Of a DNA stretch of 64,000 bases, positions 27,822-36,682 are shown one piece after another. Where the stretch lies: assembly GCA_937929935.1 (NCBI GenBank), contig CALFUL010000023.1, positions 102,511-166,510 on the forward strand, written 5' to 3'. Every line of letters begins with the position of its first letter. Positions within the stretch are counted from its first letter, which is position 1. The position numbers and the translations under genes are program-made. The notes below the pieces were generated by a model. That model had not been told where the DNA came from. It did no database searches and saw nothing but the letters and a program-made list of their open reading frames with translations. Source of the DNA: an uncultured Flavobacteriaceae bacterium (GTDB lineage: Bacteria > Bacteroidota > Bacteroidia > Flavobacteriales > Flavobacteriaceae).

Positions 27822-28535
27822 ATGGCTAGATTGAGTGTCAATGTGAATAAAATTGCAACCCTAAGAAATGCTCGCGGTGGCAACGTGCCAAACCTTTTAA
27901 AGGTAGCAGCTGATATCGAAAAATTTGGAGCTCAAGGTATTACCGTTCACCCAAGACCCGATGAACGTCATATTCGTTATCAAGATACACGCGACTTGAC
28001 CAAAACGGTTACCACTGAATTTAATGTGGAAGGAAATCCGAATCAAAAATTCATTGATTTAGTCATAGAAACTAAACCTGATCAGGTTACCTTGGTGCCA
28101 GATGCTATTGATGCAATTACCTCAAATGCTGGCTGGAATACGATAAAGAATAAAGAATTTTTATCTGAAGTCATTACAGAATTCAAAAAGCACGGCATTC
28201 GAACATCTATTTTTGTTGACCCCGTGAATGAAATGATTGAGGGCGCAGCTTTGACCGGTGCCGACCGAATTGAATTGTATACTGAAGCATTTGCTGAAGG
28301 ATATACTACAAATAAAGAGAAAGCCATTCATCCGTATATTGAAGCGGCGAGACTAGCGAACAAATTAGGGCTAGGAATTAATGCCGGACACGACTTAAGT
28401 TTAGACAATATCAAATATTTTAATGAAAACATACCTAATTTATTAGAAGTGTCAATTGGTCATGCTTTGATTTGCGAATCATTGTATTTTGGACTCGATA
28501 ATGTCATTAATATGTATCTCAATAAATTATCATGA
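27822..28535 (+). CDS. pdxJ: Pyridoxine 5'-phosphate synthase
   Basis: A 237-residue TIM barrel that condenses 1-deoxy-xylulose 5-phosphate with 3-amino-2-oxopropyl phosphate in vitamin B6 synthesis. Signatures are [47 protein letters not shown] and [13 protein letters not shown]. The ATG at 27822 gives the family start; an ATG five codons upstream is possible. Its stop overlaps the esterase start by 4 bases. Confidence 0.97.
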   Translation: MARLSVNVNKIATLRNARGGNVPNLLKVAADIEKFGAQGITVHPRPDERHIRYQDTRDLTKTVTTEFNVEGNPNQKFIDLVIETKPDQVTLVPDAIDAITSNAGWNTIKNKEFLSEVITEFKKHGIRTSIFVDPVNEMIEGAALTGADRIELYTEAFAEGYTTNKEKAIHPYIEAARLANKLGLGINAGHDLSLDNIKYFNENIPNLLEVSIGHALICESLYFGLDNVINMYLNKLS

Positions 28536-29305
28536 GTCAAATTCTGCATTCGAACATCATTGGAGAAGGCAAACCTCTTTTTATCTTACATGGTTTTCTC
28601 GGGATGTCAGACAATTGGAAAACTCTTGGCAAACAATATGCTGCTAACGGTTTTCAAGTGCATTTAATTGACCAGCGTAATCACGGAAGAAGTTTTCATT
28701 CACCTAATTTCGATTACGATATATTATCGAAGGACATTTTTGAGTATCTAAAACATCATGAACTTTCATCAATAAGCATCATTGGTCATTCAATGGGTGG
28801 TAAAACAGCTATGCAATTTGCTTGTGACCACGCGCACCTATGTCACAAATTGTTGATTGCTGATATTGCACCAAAATACTACCCACCGCACCATCATGAA
28901 ATAATTGATGGCCTAAACGCATTAAATTTTGACCAAATAGCAACCCGAACTGAAGCTGATAATGTCTTATCAAACTATGTAAAACATTCTGGTACGCGAC
29001 AATTTTTACTAAAAAACCTGTATTGGGTTGAAAAAGGAAAACTCGGGTTTCGATGCAATCTTGATGTATTGAGTTCTAAAATGGAAGAAATAGGCGAGAA
29101 TATAAGTGCTACGGCAAGCTTTACTGGCAGTACCCTTTTTCTGAAAGGAGATCGTTCAGAGTATATTGTTGGCAACGATACTGATATGATTAAAAGACAT
29201 TTTCCTGAAGCTCAAATAGAAACTATTTCAAATGCAGGTCATTGGCTGCATGCAGAAAACCCCTCTGAATATTTAGAAAAATCTATGAATTTTCTTAATT
29301 ATTAA
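28532..29305 (+). CDS. Alpha/beta-fold hydrolase (YbfF-like esterase)
   Basis: A 257-residue hydrolase. [13 protein letters not shown] is the oxyanion-hole region, [11 protein letters not shown] precedes the lid, the nucleophile elbow is [10 protein letters not shown], and the catalytic His lies in [15 protein letters not shown]. This closely follows the YbfF group of short acyl-ester hydrolases. It is translationally coupled to pdxJ. The natural substrate is unknown. Confidence 0.88.
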   Translation: MSQILHSNIIGEGKPLFILHGFLGMSDNWKTLGKQYAANGFQVHLIDQRNHGRSFHSPNFDYDILSKDIFEYLKHHELSSISIIGHSMGGKTAMQFACDHAHLCHKLLIADIAPKYYPPHHHEIIDGLNALNFDQIATRTEADNVLSNYVKHSGTRQFLLKNLYWVEKGKLGFRCNLDVLSSKMEEIGENISATASFTGSTLFLKGDRSEYIVGNDTDMIKRHFPEAQIETISNAGHWLHAENPSEYLEKSMNFLNY

Positions 29306-29321
29306 AGAAAAGGCATGGTTT

Positions 29322-29337
29322 ATTATGCATGCATAAT
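29322..29337. promoter_or_regulatory. 16-bp palindrome, second copy of the candidate operator
   Basis: ATTATGCATGCATAAT, identical to the core of the 22-bp palindrome at 17875-17896. It sits directly upstream of the predicted promoter of the SGNH lipoprotein gene. Confidence 0.55.
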
Positions 29338-29340
29338 TTT

Positions 29341-29383
29341 TTTGATCAAAAAATTGCGTGTCTGATAATTTTGGTTAATTTTG
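29341..29383 (+). promoter_or_regulatory. Promoter of the SGNH lipoprotein gene
   Basis: TTTG at 29341-29344, a 21-base spacer and TAATTTTG at 29366-29373 match the Bacteroidota -33/-7 consensus. A second TAATTTTG at 29376-29383 gives an alternative start. The palindrome at 29322-29337 ends 3 bases before the -33 box, where an activator or a repressor could act. Confidence 0.6.
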
Positions 29384-29424
29384 ATTTCATCCGAAAATAA
29401 CTCGAATAACTCAAAAATAACACA

Positions 29425-30927
29425 ATGAAAAAGTTTCTGTATTTAATCGCATTTTCAACCACATTACTGGTATCATGTATTGATGATGATGGGGTTACAA
29501 CAACGGCACCTATTCCACCTGCAAGTGAAAATTTCTCAAGTGGTTCAGCTGATTTTTCAAATTATGTTTCTGTTGGAAATTCATTAACCGCTGGATTTTC
29601 TGATGCAGCACTTTTTATTGATGGCCAAACTGAATCTTTTCCAAATATGTTAGCTACTAGTTTTGAAACTGCAGGTGGCGGAAGTTTCAACATTCCGTTT
29701 ATGGCAGATAATCTAGGAGGCGCAACCTTAGGCGGAAATGCAATTTTAGGAAATAGACTTATCTTATCATTTGCTTCTGGATCGCCAGCACCTGTACCTG
29801 CAAGTGGAACAGGTTCAACTGAAATTTTGAATCCTCTTTCTGGTCCTTTTAATAATATGGGCGTACCCGGAGCAAAAAGTTATCATTTATTGGCACCTGG
29901 CTACGGTAGTGCACAAGGCGTTGCTCTTGGCTTAGCAAATCCGTACTACGCAAGATTCGCATCTAGCCCAACCGCAACTGTTTTAGGTGATGCTGCTGCT
30001 CAAAACCCTAGCTTTTTTACGTTATGGATTGGTAATAATGATATTTTAGGTTTCGCAACTTCAGGTGGTGCAGGTGTTGATCAAACTGGAAATTTAGATC
30101 CATCAACATACGGCGGAAATGACATTACAGACCCAACTGCATTCGCAGGGGTTTATAATGCTATTCTTCAAACATTAACGGCACAAGGTGCTGGCGGTGT
30201 TGTAGCTAACATTCCTGATGTCACTGCTATACCTTTCTTTACTACGGTACCACACAACCCTGTTCCACTTGATGCTGGTACAGCCGCTGTTTTAAACAAT
30301 GCATATGCAGCATACAACGGAGGATTAGCACAAATTCAAGCTTTAGGTTTGATATCAGCTGAAGAAGTTACAAAAAGAACCATCTCTTTTAGTGAAGGCG
30401 CGACTAATGCGGTTGTACTAATTGATGAAGACCTTACTGATTTAACAGCAATCAATCCAGCCTTAGTTAGCATGCGTCAAGCTACAGCAGAAGACTTAAT
30501 GGTATTCACATCACAAACTATTATTGGTACGTTAGCTGATCCAAGCAACCCAACGTCAATTAATGGGGTTGCGGTTCCTTTAGCTGACAATTGGGTATTA
30601 ACTCCTGAAGAACAGGCAATGATTGCAACGGCTACAGCCTCTTACAATCAAACTATTGAAGCATTGGCAGCACAATATGATGTCGCCTTTTTTGATGCAA
30701 ATGCCTATTTAAATGTTATTGCTGGTTCAGGCGCTCCTTTAGCAGACGGTAGCGTTGTAACTGCGACTTATGCAACAGGTGGTGGTTTTTCTTTAGACGG
30801 TGTTCATCCATCTCCTAGAGGCTATGCTTTGTTAGCAAATCAATTTATTGCAACTATTGAAGCTAAATATGGCGCAAACTTACCAGAAGTTAATCCTGCA
30901 GCATTTAAAGGCGTGTACATAGATTAA
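29425..30927 (+). CDS. SGNH/GDSL-like surface lipoprotein
   Basis: A 500-residue lipoprotein: signal peptide with lipobox LLVSC at Cys18 followed by IDDDG, acidic residues that fit the surface-export signal of Bacteroidota lipoproteins. Block I of SGNH hydrolases reads VGNSLTAGF (GNSL for GDSL), block III is LWIGNNDIL, and the Asp-His pair is DGVHPSPRGYAL near the C-terminus. It is very rich in Ala and Gly. In Flavobacteria such genes often accompany FadL-type transporters, which suggests handling of lipids or acyl esters; no fadL is adjacent here. Promoter and palindrome lie upstream, terminator downstream. Confidence 0.85.
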   Translation: MKKFLYLIAFSTTLLVSCIDDDGVTTTAPIPPASENFSSGSADFSNYVSVGNSLTAGFSDAALFIDGQTESFPNMLATSFETAGGGSFNIPFMADNLGGATLGGNAILGNRLILSFASGSPAPVPASGTGSTEILNPLSGPFNNMGVPGAKSYHLLAPGYGSAQGVALGLANPYYARFASSPTATVLGDAAAQNPSFFTLWIGNNDILGFATSGGAGVDQTGNLDPSTYGGNDITDPTAFAGVYNAILQTLTAQGAGGVVANIPDVTAIPFFTTVPHNPVPLDAGTAAVLNNAYAAYNGGLAQIQALGLISAEEVTKRTISFSEGATNAVVLIDEDLTDLTAINPALVSMRQATAEDLMVFTSQTIIGTLADPSNPTSINGVAVPLADNWVLTPEEQAMIATATASYNQTIEALAAQYDVAFFDANAYLNVIAGSGAPLADGSVVTATYATGGGFSLDGVHPSPRGYALLANQFIATIEAKYGANLPEVNPAAFKGVYID

Positions 30928-30950
30928 AAGAAAAATATTATATAACTTAA

Positions 30951-30983
30951 TGGTGCCGAAGAAAAATCGGCACCATTTTTTTT
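30951..30983 (+). terminator. Rho-independent terminator after the SGNH gene
   Basis: TGGTGCCGA and TCGGCACCA form a 9-bp perfect stem with a 7-base loop followed by eight T. Its sequence resembles the terminator at 32840-32872. Confidence 0.9.
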
Positions 30984-30984
30984 G

Positions 30985-31036
30985 ACTCGATAATCGAGAT
31001 TTAAATGCTTCATGGGCTTGCCCTGAACTTATTTAC
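30985..31036. repeat. Composite hairpin repeat, copy B (short form)
   Basis: The palindrome CTCGATAATCGAG and flanking ATTTAAA are identical to copy A at 6989-7086, and the right end again carries GCTTGCCC and TTATTTACT, here with GGGCTTGCCC as a 4-bp hairpin. The central 46 bases of copy A are absent. Confidence 0.6.
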
Positions 31037-31050
31037 TAAAACCAAATACT

Positions 31051-31395
31051 ATGAAATTAATTTTAAGAGTTTTATTAAGTACAATTGCTGTAGTTATTTT
31101 ATCAAAAGTTCTACCAAATGTTAGTGTTGATTCTTATCAAACTGCTGTAATTGTTGCGGTAGTAATAAGTCTTCTAAACTTTATTGTAAAGCCAATAATG
31201 GTTATTCTAACTTTTCCTATAACCATAGTGACCTTAGGCTTATTTTTATTGGTCATTAATGCGGCTATTATTTTATTAGCAGATCATTTTATTGATGGTT
31301 TTGAAGTAAACGGATTTTTATGGGCACTACTCTTTAGTTTGCTCCTATCATTCTTGCAATCGATCCTGTTCTCCTTTTTAAAAAAAGATAAATAG
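31051..31395 (+). CDS. Four-helix membrane protein of the phage-holin superfamily IV type
   Basis: A 114-residue protein made almost entirely of four hydrophobic helices (about 4-22, 30-50, 52-75 and 88-112), with FIVKPIMVILTFPITIVTLGLFLLVINAAIILLADHFIDGF as the conserved core. The family is named for holins but is widespread in bacterial chromosomes without prophage, and no phage genes are near. The role is unknown; it is followed by the trigger factor gene with its own promoter. Confidence 0.8.
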   Translation: MKLILRVLLSTIAVVILSKVLPNVSVDSYQTAVIVAVVISLLNFIVKPIMVILTFPITIVTLGLFLLVINAAIILLADHFIDGFEVNGFLWALLFSLLLSFLQSILFSFLKKDK

Positions 31396-31426
31396 AAATA
31401 CCTAAAAAACACATCCGTTAGAAAAC

Positions 31427-31457
31427 TTGGTAGGCTCTTTTAATTGTTTTATTTTTG
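31427..31457 (+). promoter_or_regulatory. Promoter of tig
   Basis: TTGG at 31427-31430, 19 bases, then TATTTTTG at 31450-31457, matching the Bacteroidota promoter consensus, 33 bases before the tig start codon. Confidence 0.6.
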
Positions 31458-31489
31458 CATCCCGTTTTTAACACTTAAAAAGGCAGAAA

Positions 31490-32812
31490 ATGAATATTAC
31501 CAGGGAGCAGATTGATAAGCTAAATGCGTTAGTAAAAGTAGTTATTAAAAAAAATGACTATCAAGATAAGGTAGACACAATTCTTAAAGATTATCGCAAG
31601 CAAGCGAACATACCTGGTTTTAGAAAAGGTCAGGTACCTATGGGCTTAATTAAAAAACAATACGGCAAAGCGATATTGGTTGATGAAGTCAATAAATTAA
31701 TACAAGACAATCTTAATAAATATCTTACTGAAGAGAAACTTGATGTTTTAGGAAACCCTTTGCCAAAACAACAAGATGGTTTTGATTGGGATAAAGAAGA
31801 TTTCAATTTTGAATTTGAACTAGGTCTTGCACCAGATTTTGAGGTGCCTTTAAAAACCAAAAAATCAATAAAGCGATACAAAATTGTTGCTGACAAAAAG
31901 ATGGTTGATGAGCAGGTTGAGCGTATTCAAAAGCAATATGGTAAAATTATCAGTAAAACAGACGTTTCAAAAAAAGATGAAGTAACCGGTACTTTTGTCA
32001 ATGAAGCTGAAGAAATAAATCAAAAAACTACTTTAGAACTTGACCAGGTTAAAAGTAAAAAAGCAATTGAAAATCTTGTTGGTAAAAAAGTTGGCGATGC
32101 GGTTACCATTAAAACAAAAGGTCTTTTTAAAGAAGATAACCTTTTAGCCTCTTCGCTGGGTATTTCAAAAGAAAAGAGTGATAAATTAAATACTGAGGTA
32201 ACGTTTACCATTGAAGAAATCAATGAACGCGAACCGGCCAAGTTAAATCAAGATTTGTTTGATAAACTTTTTGGTAAAGATGCTATTAAATCTGCTGATG
32301 ATTTAAAGAATAGAATTAAAGAAGATTCAGAAAAACAATTTGAGCAACAGTCTGATCAAAAGTTATTGAATGATGTAACTGAATATTTCATTGATAATAT
32401 TAAGTTTGATCTTCCTTCTGGTTTCCTAACTAAATGGATTCAAATGACTGGCGAAACTGAATTAACTGATGAAGAGGCAAGTCAAGAATATGAGAAATCT
32501 GAAAAAGGATTACGCTATCAGTTAATTGAAGGAAAAATCATTAAAGAGAATAACCTTCAAGTACAGTTAGATGAACTGAGAGAATTCGCAAAAGGATTCA
32601 TCAAATCTCAAATGGCACAGTATGGTCAAATGAGCCCTCAAGAAGAAGAATTAGACAATATTGCCAATAGAGTTTTAGGAAATCAAGACGAGGTAAAAAG
32701 ACTTTCAGAGCAATTGATGAGTCAAAAGTTATTGAATCTATATAAAGAAAAAGTAAATTTAAAAGTCAAAGAAGTAACCTATGAAAACTTTGTGAAAGAA
32801 GTTTACGGTTAA
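31490..32812 (+). CDS. tig: Trigger factor
   Basis: A 440-residue ribosome-bound chaperone. The ribosome-binding signature is FRKGQVPMGLIKKQYGKAILVDEVNKL (near 45-70), preceded by an antiparallel strand arm; a divergent FKBP-type middle domain lies at about 150-245 and the helical C-terminal cradle after 260. Bacteroidota trigger factors typically have a reduced middle domain. Its neighbours clpP and clpX give the common tig-clpP-clpX order, linking folding and degradation. It has its own promoter and terminator. Confidence 0.95.
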   Translation: MNITREQIDKLNALVKVVIKKNDYQDKVDTILKDYRKQANIPGFRKGQVPMGLIKKQYGKAILVDEVNKLIQDNLNKYLTEEKLDVLGNPLPKQQDGFDWDKEDFNFEFELGLAPDFEVPLKTKKSIKRYKIVADKKMVDEQVERIQKQYGKIISKTDVSKKDEVTGTFVNEAEEINQKTTLELDQVKSKKAIENLVGKKVGDAVTIKTKGLFKEDNLLASSLGISKEKSDKLNTEVTFTIEEINEREPAKLNQDLFDKLFGKDAIKSADDLKNRIKEDSEKQFEQQSDQKLLNDVTEYFIDNIKFDLPSGFLTKWIQMTGETELTDEEASQEYEKSEKGLRYQLIEGKIIKENNLQVQLDELREFAKGFIKSQMAQYGQMSPQEEELDNIANRVLGNQDEVKRLSEQLMSQKLLNLYKEKVNLKVKEVTYENFVKEVYG

Positions 32813-32839
32813 GTTTCAAAAGATATTAAGTATATTTAC

Positions 32840-32872
32840 GGTGCCGAAAAATCTATTTTCGGCACCTTTTTT
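32840..32872 (+). terminator. Rho-independent terminator after tig
   Basis: GGTGCCGAAAA and TTTTCGGCACC form an 11-bp perfect stem with a 5-base loop followed by six T, so clpP needs its own promoter or read-through. Confidence 0.9.
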
Positions 32873-32896
32873 ATCTAAAATTTTCAACACAATTAA

Positions 32897-33577
32897 ATGG
32901 ATTACGGAAAAGAATTCAAGAATTACGCAATAAATCATCAAGGTATCAATAGCATGTATTATGATAAAATCATGAGCAGCATGTACCCTACAAATATGAC
33001 CCCAAATATTATTGAAGAACGTCAATTAAATGCTATTGCGATGGATGTTTTTTCTAGATTGATGATGGATCGAATAATCTTTCTAGGAACAGGCATCAAT
33101 GATCACGTTGCCAATATTGTTCAAGCGCAGTTGTTATTTTTAGAAAGTGCTGATGCTTCAAAAGATATTCAGATTTATATTAACTCACCAGGTGGCAGTG
33201 TCTACGCTGGTTTAGGCATATATGACACTATGCAATTTATCAAGCCTGATGTAGCAACTATTTGTACAGGTATGGCGGCCTCAATGGGTGCTGTTCTTTT
33301 ATGTGCAGGAGCAAAAGGCAAGCGCAGTGGTTTAACGCACTCAAGAGTAATGATTCACCAACCAATGGGCGGTGCGCAAGGTCAAGCTAGCGATATAGAA
33401 ATTACGGCAAGAGAAATTTTGAAATTAAAAGAAGAATTATATCAAATCATTGCTAAACATTCAGGTCAAACCATTAATAAAGTACATGATGATAGTGATC
33501 GTGATTATTGGATGAAAGCTGATCAGGCCAAAAAATACGGAATGATTGATGAAATTTTAGTTAGGAATAACGACTAA
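32897..33577 (+). CDS. clpP: ATP-dependent Clp protease proteolytic subunit
   Basis: A 226-residue serine protease. Catalytic Ser129 in [11 protein letters not shown] and His154 in [10 protein letters not shown] are in place, and the Asp lies in [10 protein letters not shown]. The N-terminus is about 30 residues longer than in E. coli, including an [18 protein letters not shown] start region typical of the group. It forms a tetradecamer fed by ClpX, encoded 92 bases downstream. Confidence 0.97.
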   Translation: MDYGKEFKNYAINHQGINSMYYDKIMSSMYPTNMTPNIIEERQLNAIAMDVFSRLMMDRIIFLGTGINDHVANIVQAQLLFLESADASKDIQIYINSPGGSVYAGLGIYDTMQFIKPDVATICTGMAASMGAVLLCAGAKGKRSGLTHSRVMIHQPMGGAQGQASDIEITAREILKLKEELYQIIAKHSGQTINKVHDDSDRDYWMKADQAKKYGMIDEILVRNND

Positions 33578-33669
33578 ATACGACCTAATAAGTCATATAT
33601 TGTGTTTTTAGAAGCAATTTGTAGAACAAAAAAAGTATTCCCCCGTTATTGTAAGCAGAAGAAAAGAAT

Positions 33670-34905
33670 ATGGCAAAAGAAAATTTAGAGTGCTCATTTT
33701 GCGGAAGAAAAAAACCTGAGACCAATTTATTAATTGCTGGTCTTGATGCGCACATATGCGACCGTTGTATTGAACAAGCTCATGGCATTGTTGCTGAAGA
33801 GAGTAAGCAAACCAAAACCAATGACCTTTCTTCTGAACTTGTTCTCAAAAAACCACAAGAAATAAAAGATTTTCTAGACACTTTTATCATTGGTCAAGAA
33901 CGTACCAAGAAAGTGATGTCAGTTGCCGTATACAATCATTATAAAAGATTATTACAGCCTACCTCAAAAGAAGATGATATTGAAATTCAAAAAAGTAATA
34001 TCATTATGGTGGGGCAAACGGGTACTGGAAAAACCCTAATGGCGAAAACCATTGCAAGAATGCTCAATGTACCTCTTGCTATTGTTGATGCTACGGTATT
34101 AACTGAAGCAGGTTACGTAGGTGAAGATGTTGAGAGTATTTTAACTCGCTTATTACAGGCGGCAGATTATAATTTAGAAAAAACAGAAAGAGGCATTGTA
34201 TTTATTGATGAAATTGATAAAATTGCTCGCAAGAGTGACAACCCATCAATTACAAGAGATGTTTCTGGTGAAGGTGTGCAACAAGGCCTTTTGAAGTTAT
34301 TAGAAGGTACAACAGTAAATGTTCCGCCAAAAGGAGGCAGAAAGCATCCGGATCAGAAATTCATCGAGGTAAACACCGAAAATATTTTATTCATTGCGGG
34401 TGGTGCTTTTGATGGTATTGAAAGAGCCATTTCTAAAAGATTGAATATGCAAGAGGTAGGTTATAGTGCCTCTAAAGCAGAAGAAAACCTTGACTTTGAT
34501 AATATTCTACAATATATAATTCCTAAGGATTTAAAAGATTTCGGATTGATACCTGAAATCATAGGAAGGCTTCCGGTTTTGACCCATATGAATCCGTTAG
34601 ATGAAAAGACATTAAGAGCTATACTCACTGAGCCCAAAAATGCAATCATCAAGCAGTATGAGAAGTTGTTTTCTATGGATGGAATTCAGTTTGAAATTAC
34701 TGAACAAGCTTTAGAATACATTGTTAAAAAAGCTGTAGAATATAAACTAGGTGCTCGTGGACTCCGTTCTTTATGCGAAGCTATATTTACAGACGCTATG
34801 TTTGAAATGCCTAGCAGTGGAGAAACAAAATTTAAGGTTACTAAGCCTTATGCTGAAGAAAAGCTTTCTTACGAAACCATTAAAAAATTAAAGGCAGTAT
34901 CATAG
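33670..34905 (+). CDS. clpX: ATP-dependent Clp protease ATP-binding subunit ClpX
   Basis: A 411-residue AAA+ unfoldase. The zinc-binding domain has Cys8, Cys11, Cys30 and Cys33; the Walker A motif is GQTGTGKT, Walker B is [10 protein letters not shown], and the sensor region and C-terminal [16 protein letters not shown] are present. It recognises tagged substrates and feeds ClpP. It is the last gene of the tig-clpP-clpX set. Confidence 0.97.
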   Translation: MAKENLECSFCGRKKPETNLLIAGLDAHICDRCIEQAHGIVAEESKQTKTNDLSSELVLKKPQEIKDFLDTFIIGQERTKKVMSVAVYNHYKRLLQPTSKEDDIEIQKSNIIMVGQTGTGKTLMAKTIARMLNVPLAIVDATVLTEAGYVGEDVESILTRLLQAADYNLEKTERGIVFIDEIDKIARKSDNPSITRDVSGEGVQQGLLKLLEGTTVNVPPKGGRKHPDQKFIEVNTENILFIAGGAFDGIERAISKRLNMQEVGYSASKAEENLDFDNILQYIIPKDLKDFGLIPEIIGRLPVLTHMNPLDEKTLRAILTEPKNAIIKQYEKLFSMDGIQFEITEQALEYIVKKAVEYKLGARGLRSLCEAIFTDAMFEMPSSGETKFKVTKPYAEEKLSYETIKKLKAVS

Positions 34906-34947
34906 ATACCACCTTTTATTTAGCTAATTCAATATTAAATAAATAGT

Positions 34948-35517
34948 TTACGCCACTTGAACTTTTTGTAACGTATTTGTTTTGTGCTTTTGAGTTACTG
35001 ATTTTAATAACTCTAAACATACTTTATCAATTACTTTCTCATCAGTATACATGGTATGACCAAAGCCCTTTACGATATCTGAATTTAAATTTTGTTTTGC
35101 ATACCAATCAGCTCTTGGGCGATAGATATCATTGTCTCCAAAAAGTGCAGTAATAGCACATTCTGGTTTATTTTCTTCAGTTCTAATTCGAGTAGCTGAA
35201 ACGGTATAAAGTGATTTCATGGGTAAGCCCTTCAAACCAGCCTTCCAGGCAATAGTACCACCGGTACTAAAAGCTAAATAATGCGCTGGTTCTGATTCTT
35301 TTCTCATTAAATGAGCCACAGCGGTATCAATACCTCCTTCTACAAATGCCCGATGTATGTTTTCAGAAGTGTTTACTGGTACATCAATGTTACCAAGCTG
35401 CTGACTATCATAATAAGTGATATCAAAATACTGTTGTAAATACCCTAGATAAGAAGTTATCCATTGACCTTTTCGTGACCCCCACATGTCAGAAACAATA
35501 ACAAGTTTTTCTGCCAT
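34948..35517 (-). CDS. Alpha/beta-hydrolase-like protein
   Basis: A 189-residue cytoplasmic protein. HYLAFSTGGTIAW could be a nucleophile elbow (Ser in FSTGG), CAITALFGDNDIYRP is placed like the acid residue strand, and VKGFGHTMYTDE like the catalytic His loop. The small size and lack of an oxyanion-hole HG motif make this a short, divergent member. It is convergent with clpX and followed by no partner gene; the 232-base spacer up to 35749 holds nothing recognisable. The function is unknown. Confidence 0.5.
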   Translation of the reverse strand: MAEKLVIVSDMWGSRKGQWITSYLGYLQQYFDITYYDSQQLGNIDVPVNTSENIHRAFVEGGIDTAVAHLMRKESEPAHYLAFSTGGTIAWKAGLKGLPMKSLYTVSATRIRTEENKPECAITALFGDNDIYRPRADWYAKQNLNSDIVKGFGHTMYTDEKVIDKVCLELLKSVTQKHKTNTLQKVQVA

Positions 35518-35749
35518 TATATTTAGTTTTAATTAGCGTTTGATTAATTGTATTCGGCGAAGATGCTACATACCAAAGCTTAAAAAAGCATTTAATTGTT
35601 AACGTGCATAAATTCCTCGATGTAGTAACTTTTTTCCGACAAACTGGGTGTTTATTGCGTTTTTTTACTATTCAGATATAAATTGAATTTCAAAGAAAGT
35701 GTTCTAGATTATATCATGAACAATATTTAAAAAAATTTTATAATGTAGT

Positions 35750-36154
35750 CTAGTTAATTTTTTCAAGTAAAAAATCGTGGTAAAAGGTTTCGCCTGTAGT
35801 ATTAGAGTCTCTACTGCCACTTCTAATCAATCGATAATTTTCAGGCACCACAATTTCAGGACCGAAGGATCTTCCGGGCGTTATATCAAATGTAATCGTA
35901 TAATTTCCTTGGTCATCGCTATAGGCCCTTTCTTCCAAATTCTCAATAAACTCACATTGAGAAAGGCACAGAAAGCACTCACTTTCACATTGACTAGTAC
36001 GTATAAATACTTCAATTCCTTCAAGTGGTGCTGTTTCATCCTCACTTAGCGTTAGTAGAATTCTGCCTTGTGAAGTTTTAATATTAGTCACACTGTTCTT
36101 GGTACAAGAGCCCATAATAAGACTCAAGAATAGTAACATCAATACATTTTTCAT
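35750..36154 (-). CDS. Small lipoprotein with carboxypeptidase-regulatory-like fold
   Basis: A 134-residue lipoprotein: lipobox IMGSC at Cys17. The rest reads as one beta-sandwich (GRILLTLSEDETAPLEGIEVFIRT ... YSDDQGNYTITFDI ... FYHDFLLEKIN) with four extra cysteines in CESECFLCLSQC, which could form disulphides or bind metal. The ending resembles IYDNFLIELSVE of the lipoprotein at 61560-61970, so the two may be distant paralogues. The upstream region is a copy of the AraC operator region found at 38217-38251. It may be part of that regulon. Confidence 0.6.
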   Translation of the reverse strand: MKNVLMLLFLSLIMGSCTKNSVTNIKTSQGRILLTLSEDETAPLEGIEVFIRTSQCESECFLCLSQCEFIENLEERAYSDDQGNYTITFDITPGRSFGPEIVVPENYRLIRSGSRDSNTTGETFYHDFLLEKIN

Positions 36155-36205
36155 ATTATTTAGTTTTAAAGTTTGCTCAAAACTAGATTATGAAGCAAAA
36201 AAGGA

Positions 36206-36240
36206 TGTCCGAAATTGTCTGATTTAGAAGAATTCGGACA
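36206..36240 (-). promoter_or_regulatory. Candidate AraC operator, copy 2
   Basis: TGTCCGA (36206) and TGTCTGA (36216) are direct repeats 10 bases apart, followed by AATTCGGACA in inverse orientation. The site is 52-86 bases upstream of the lipoprotein start codon and parallels the site at 38217-38251. TGTCCGA...TCGGACA can also form a hairpin at the end of the AraC remnant transcript. Confidence 0.5.
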
Positions 36241-36254
36241 AATTTATAGTTTGT

Positions 36255-36529
36255 CTAGAACGACATTTTTCTATGCTGAGTGGGGGTTTGGCCTGTAAAT
36301 TTCTTAAAGGCTGAATAAAAGGTAGATTTTGAATTAAAACCACATTCTAAACCAATTGAAACTATAGTATACGCGTCAAAATTAGTATCAGAAAGTAACT
36401 TTTGGGCTTCTTCAACGCTCGGCGCATTGATGTTAATCAGGAAAGTTTTTATTTGACTGGGTGTTGATTAATTTTGAGAGACTACTAAGACTAGCCTTCA
36501 TTTCTTGTGCTAATTTTTCAAGACTAAAT
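36255..36529 (-). pseudogene. AraC-family regulator remnant (C-terminal HTH only, frameshifted)
   Basis: The minus strand encodes SLEKLAQEMKASLSSLSKLIN, then NKNFPD followed by a stop; after a one-base shift it continues VEEAQKLLSDTNFDAYTIVS and IGLECGFNSKSTFYSAFKKF and ends RKMSF, nearly the same as the C-terminus of the intact AraC regulator at 38266-39387. The membrane sensor half is absent. DNA similarity runs on past the stop through the operator region, so this is a duplicated then truncated module. The rest of the gap up to 36682 has no supported gene. Confidence 0.85.
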
Positions 36530-36682
36530 CATGACATAAACTTCCTTTTCATACGCTTACACCATAACCGACGAAACCAAACCACTAATTAGTTCTTTGG
36601 ATTATACCATTTTTAATAGCGAAGGATGTAACCAAACTTAAAGTAAAATGAAAAACAAAAAAACATCCTATAAAAAATCAAT

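Noticed and set aside
31051..31395. Holin as evidence for a prophage
   Set aside because: The family occurs widely in chromosomes, and no lysis, capsid, tail or integrase gene is near.
36206..36240. Pure terminator interpretation of the TGTCCGA / TCGGACA hairpins
   Set aside because: They can form a hairpin before a T-run at the end of the AraC frame, but the 10-bp direct repeats and position upstream of target genes fit an operator as well or better; a dual role remains possible.
36541..36641. Plus-strand frame reading ...SYAYTITDETKPLISSLDYT
   Set aside because: About 33 codons, no start or ribosome site, next to a pseudogene. It looks mildly protein-like and could be a gene fragment, but it is too short to support.
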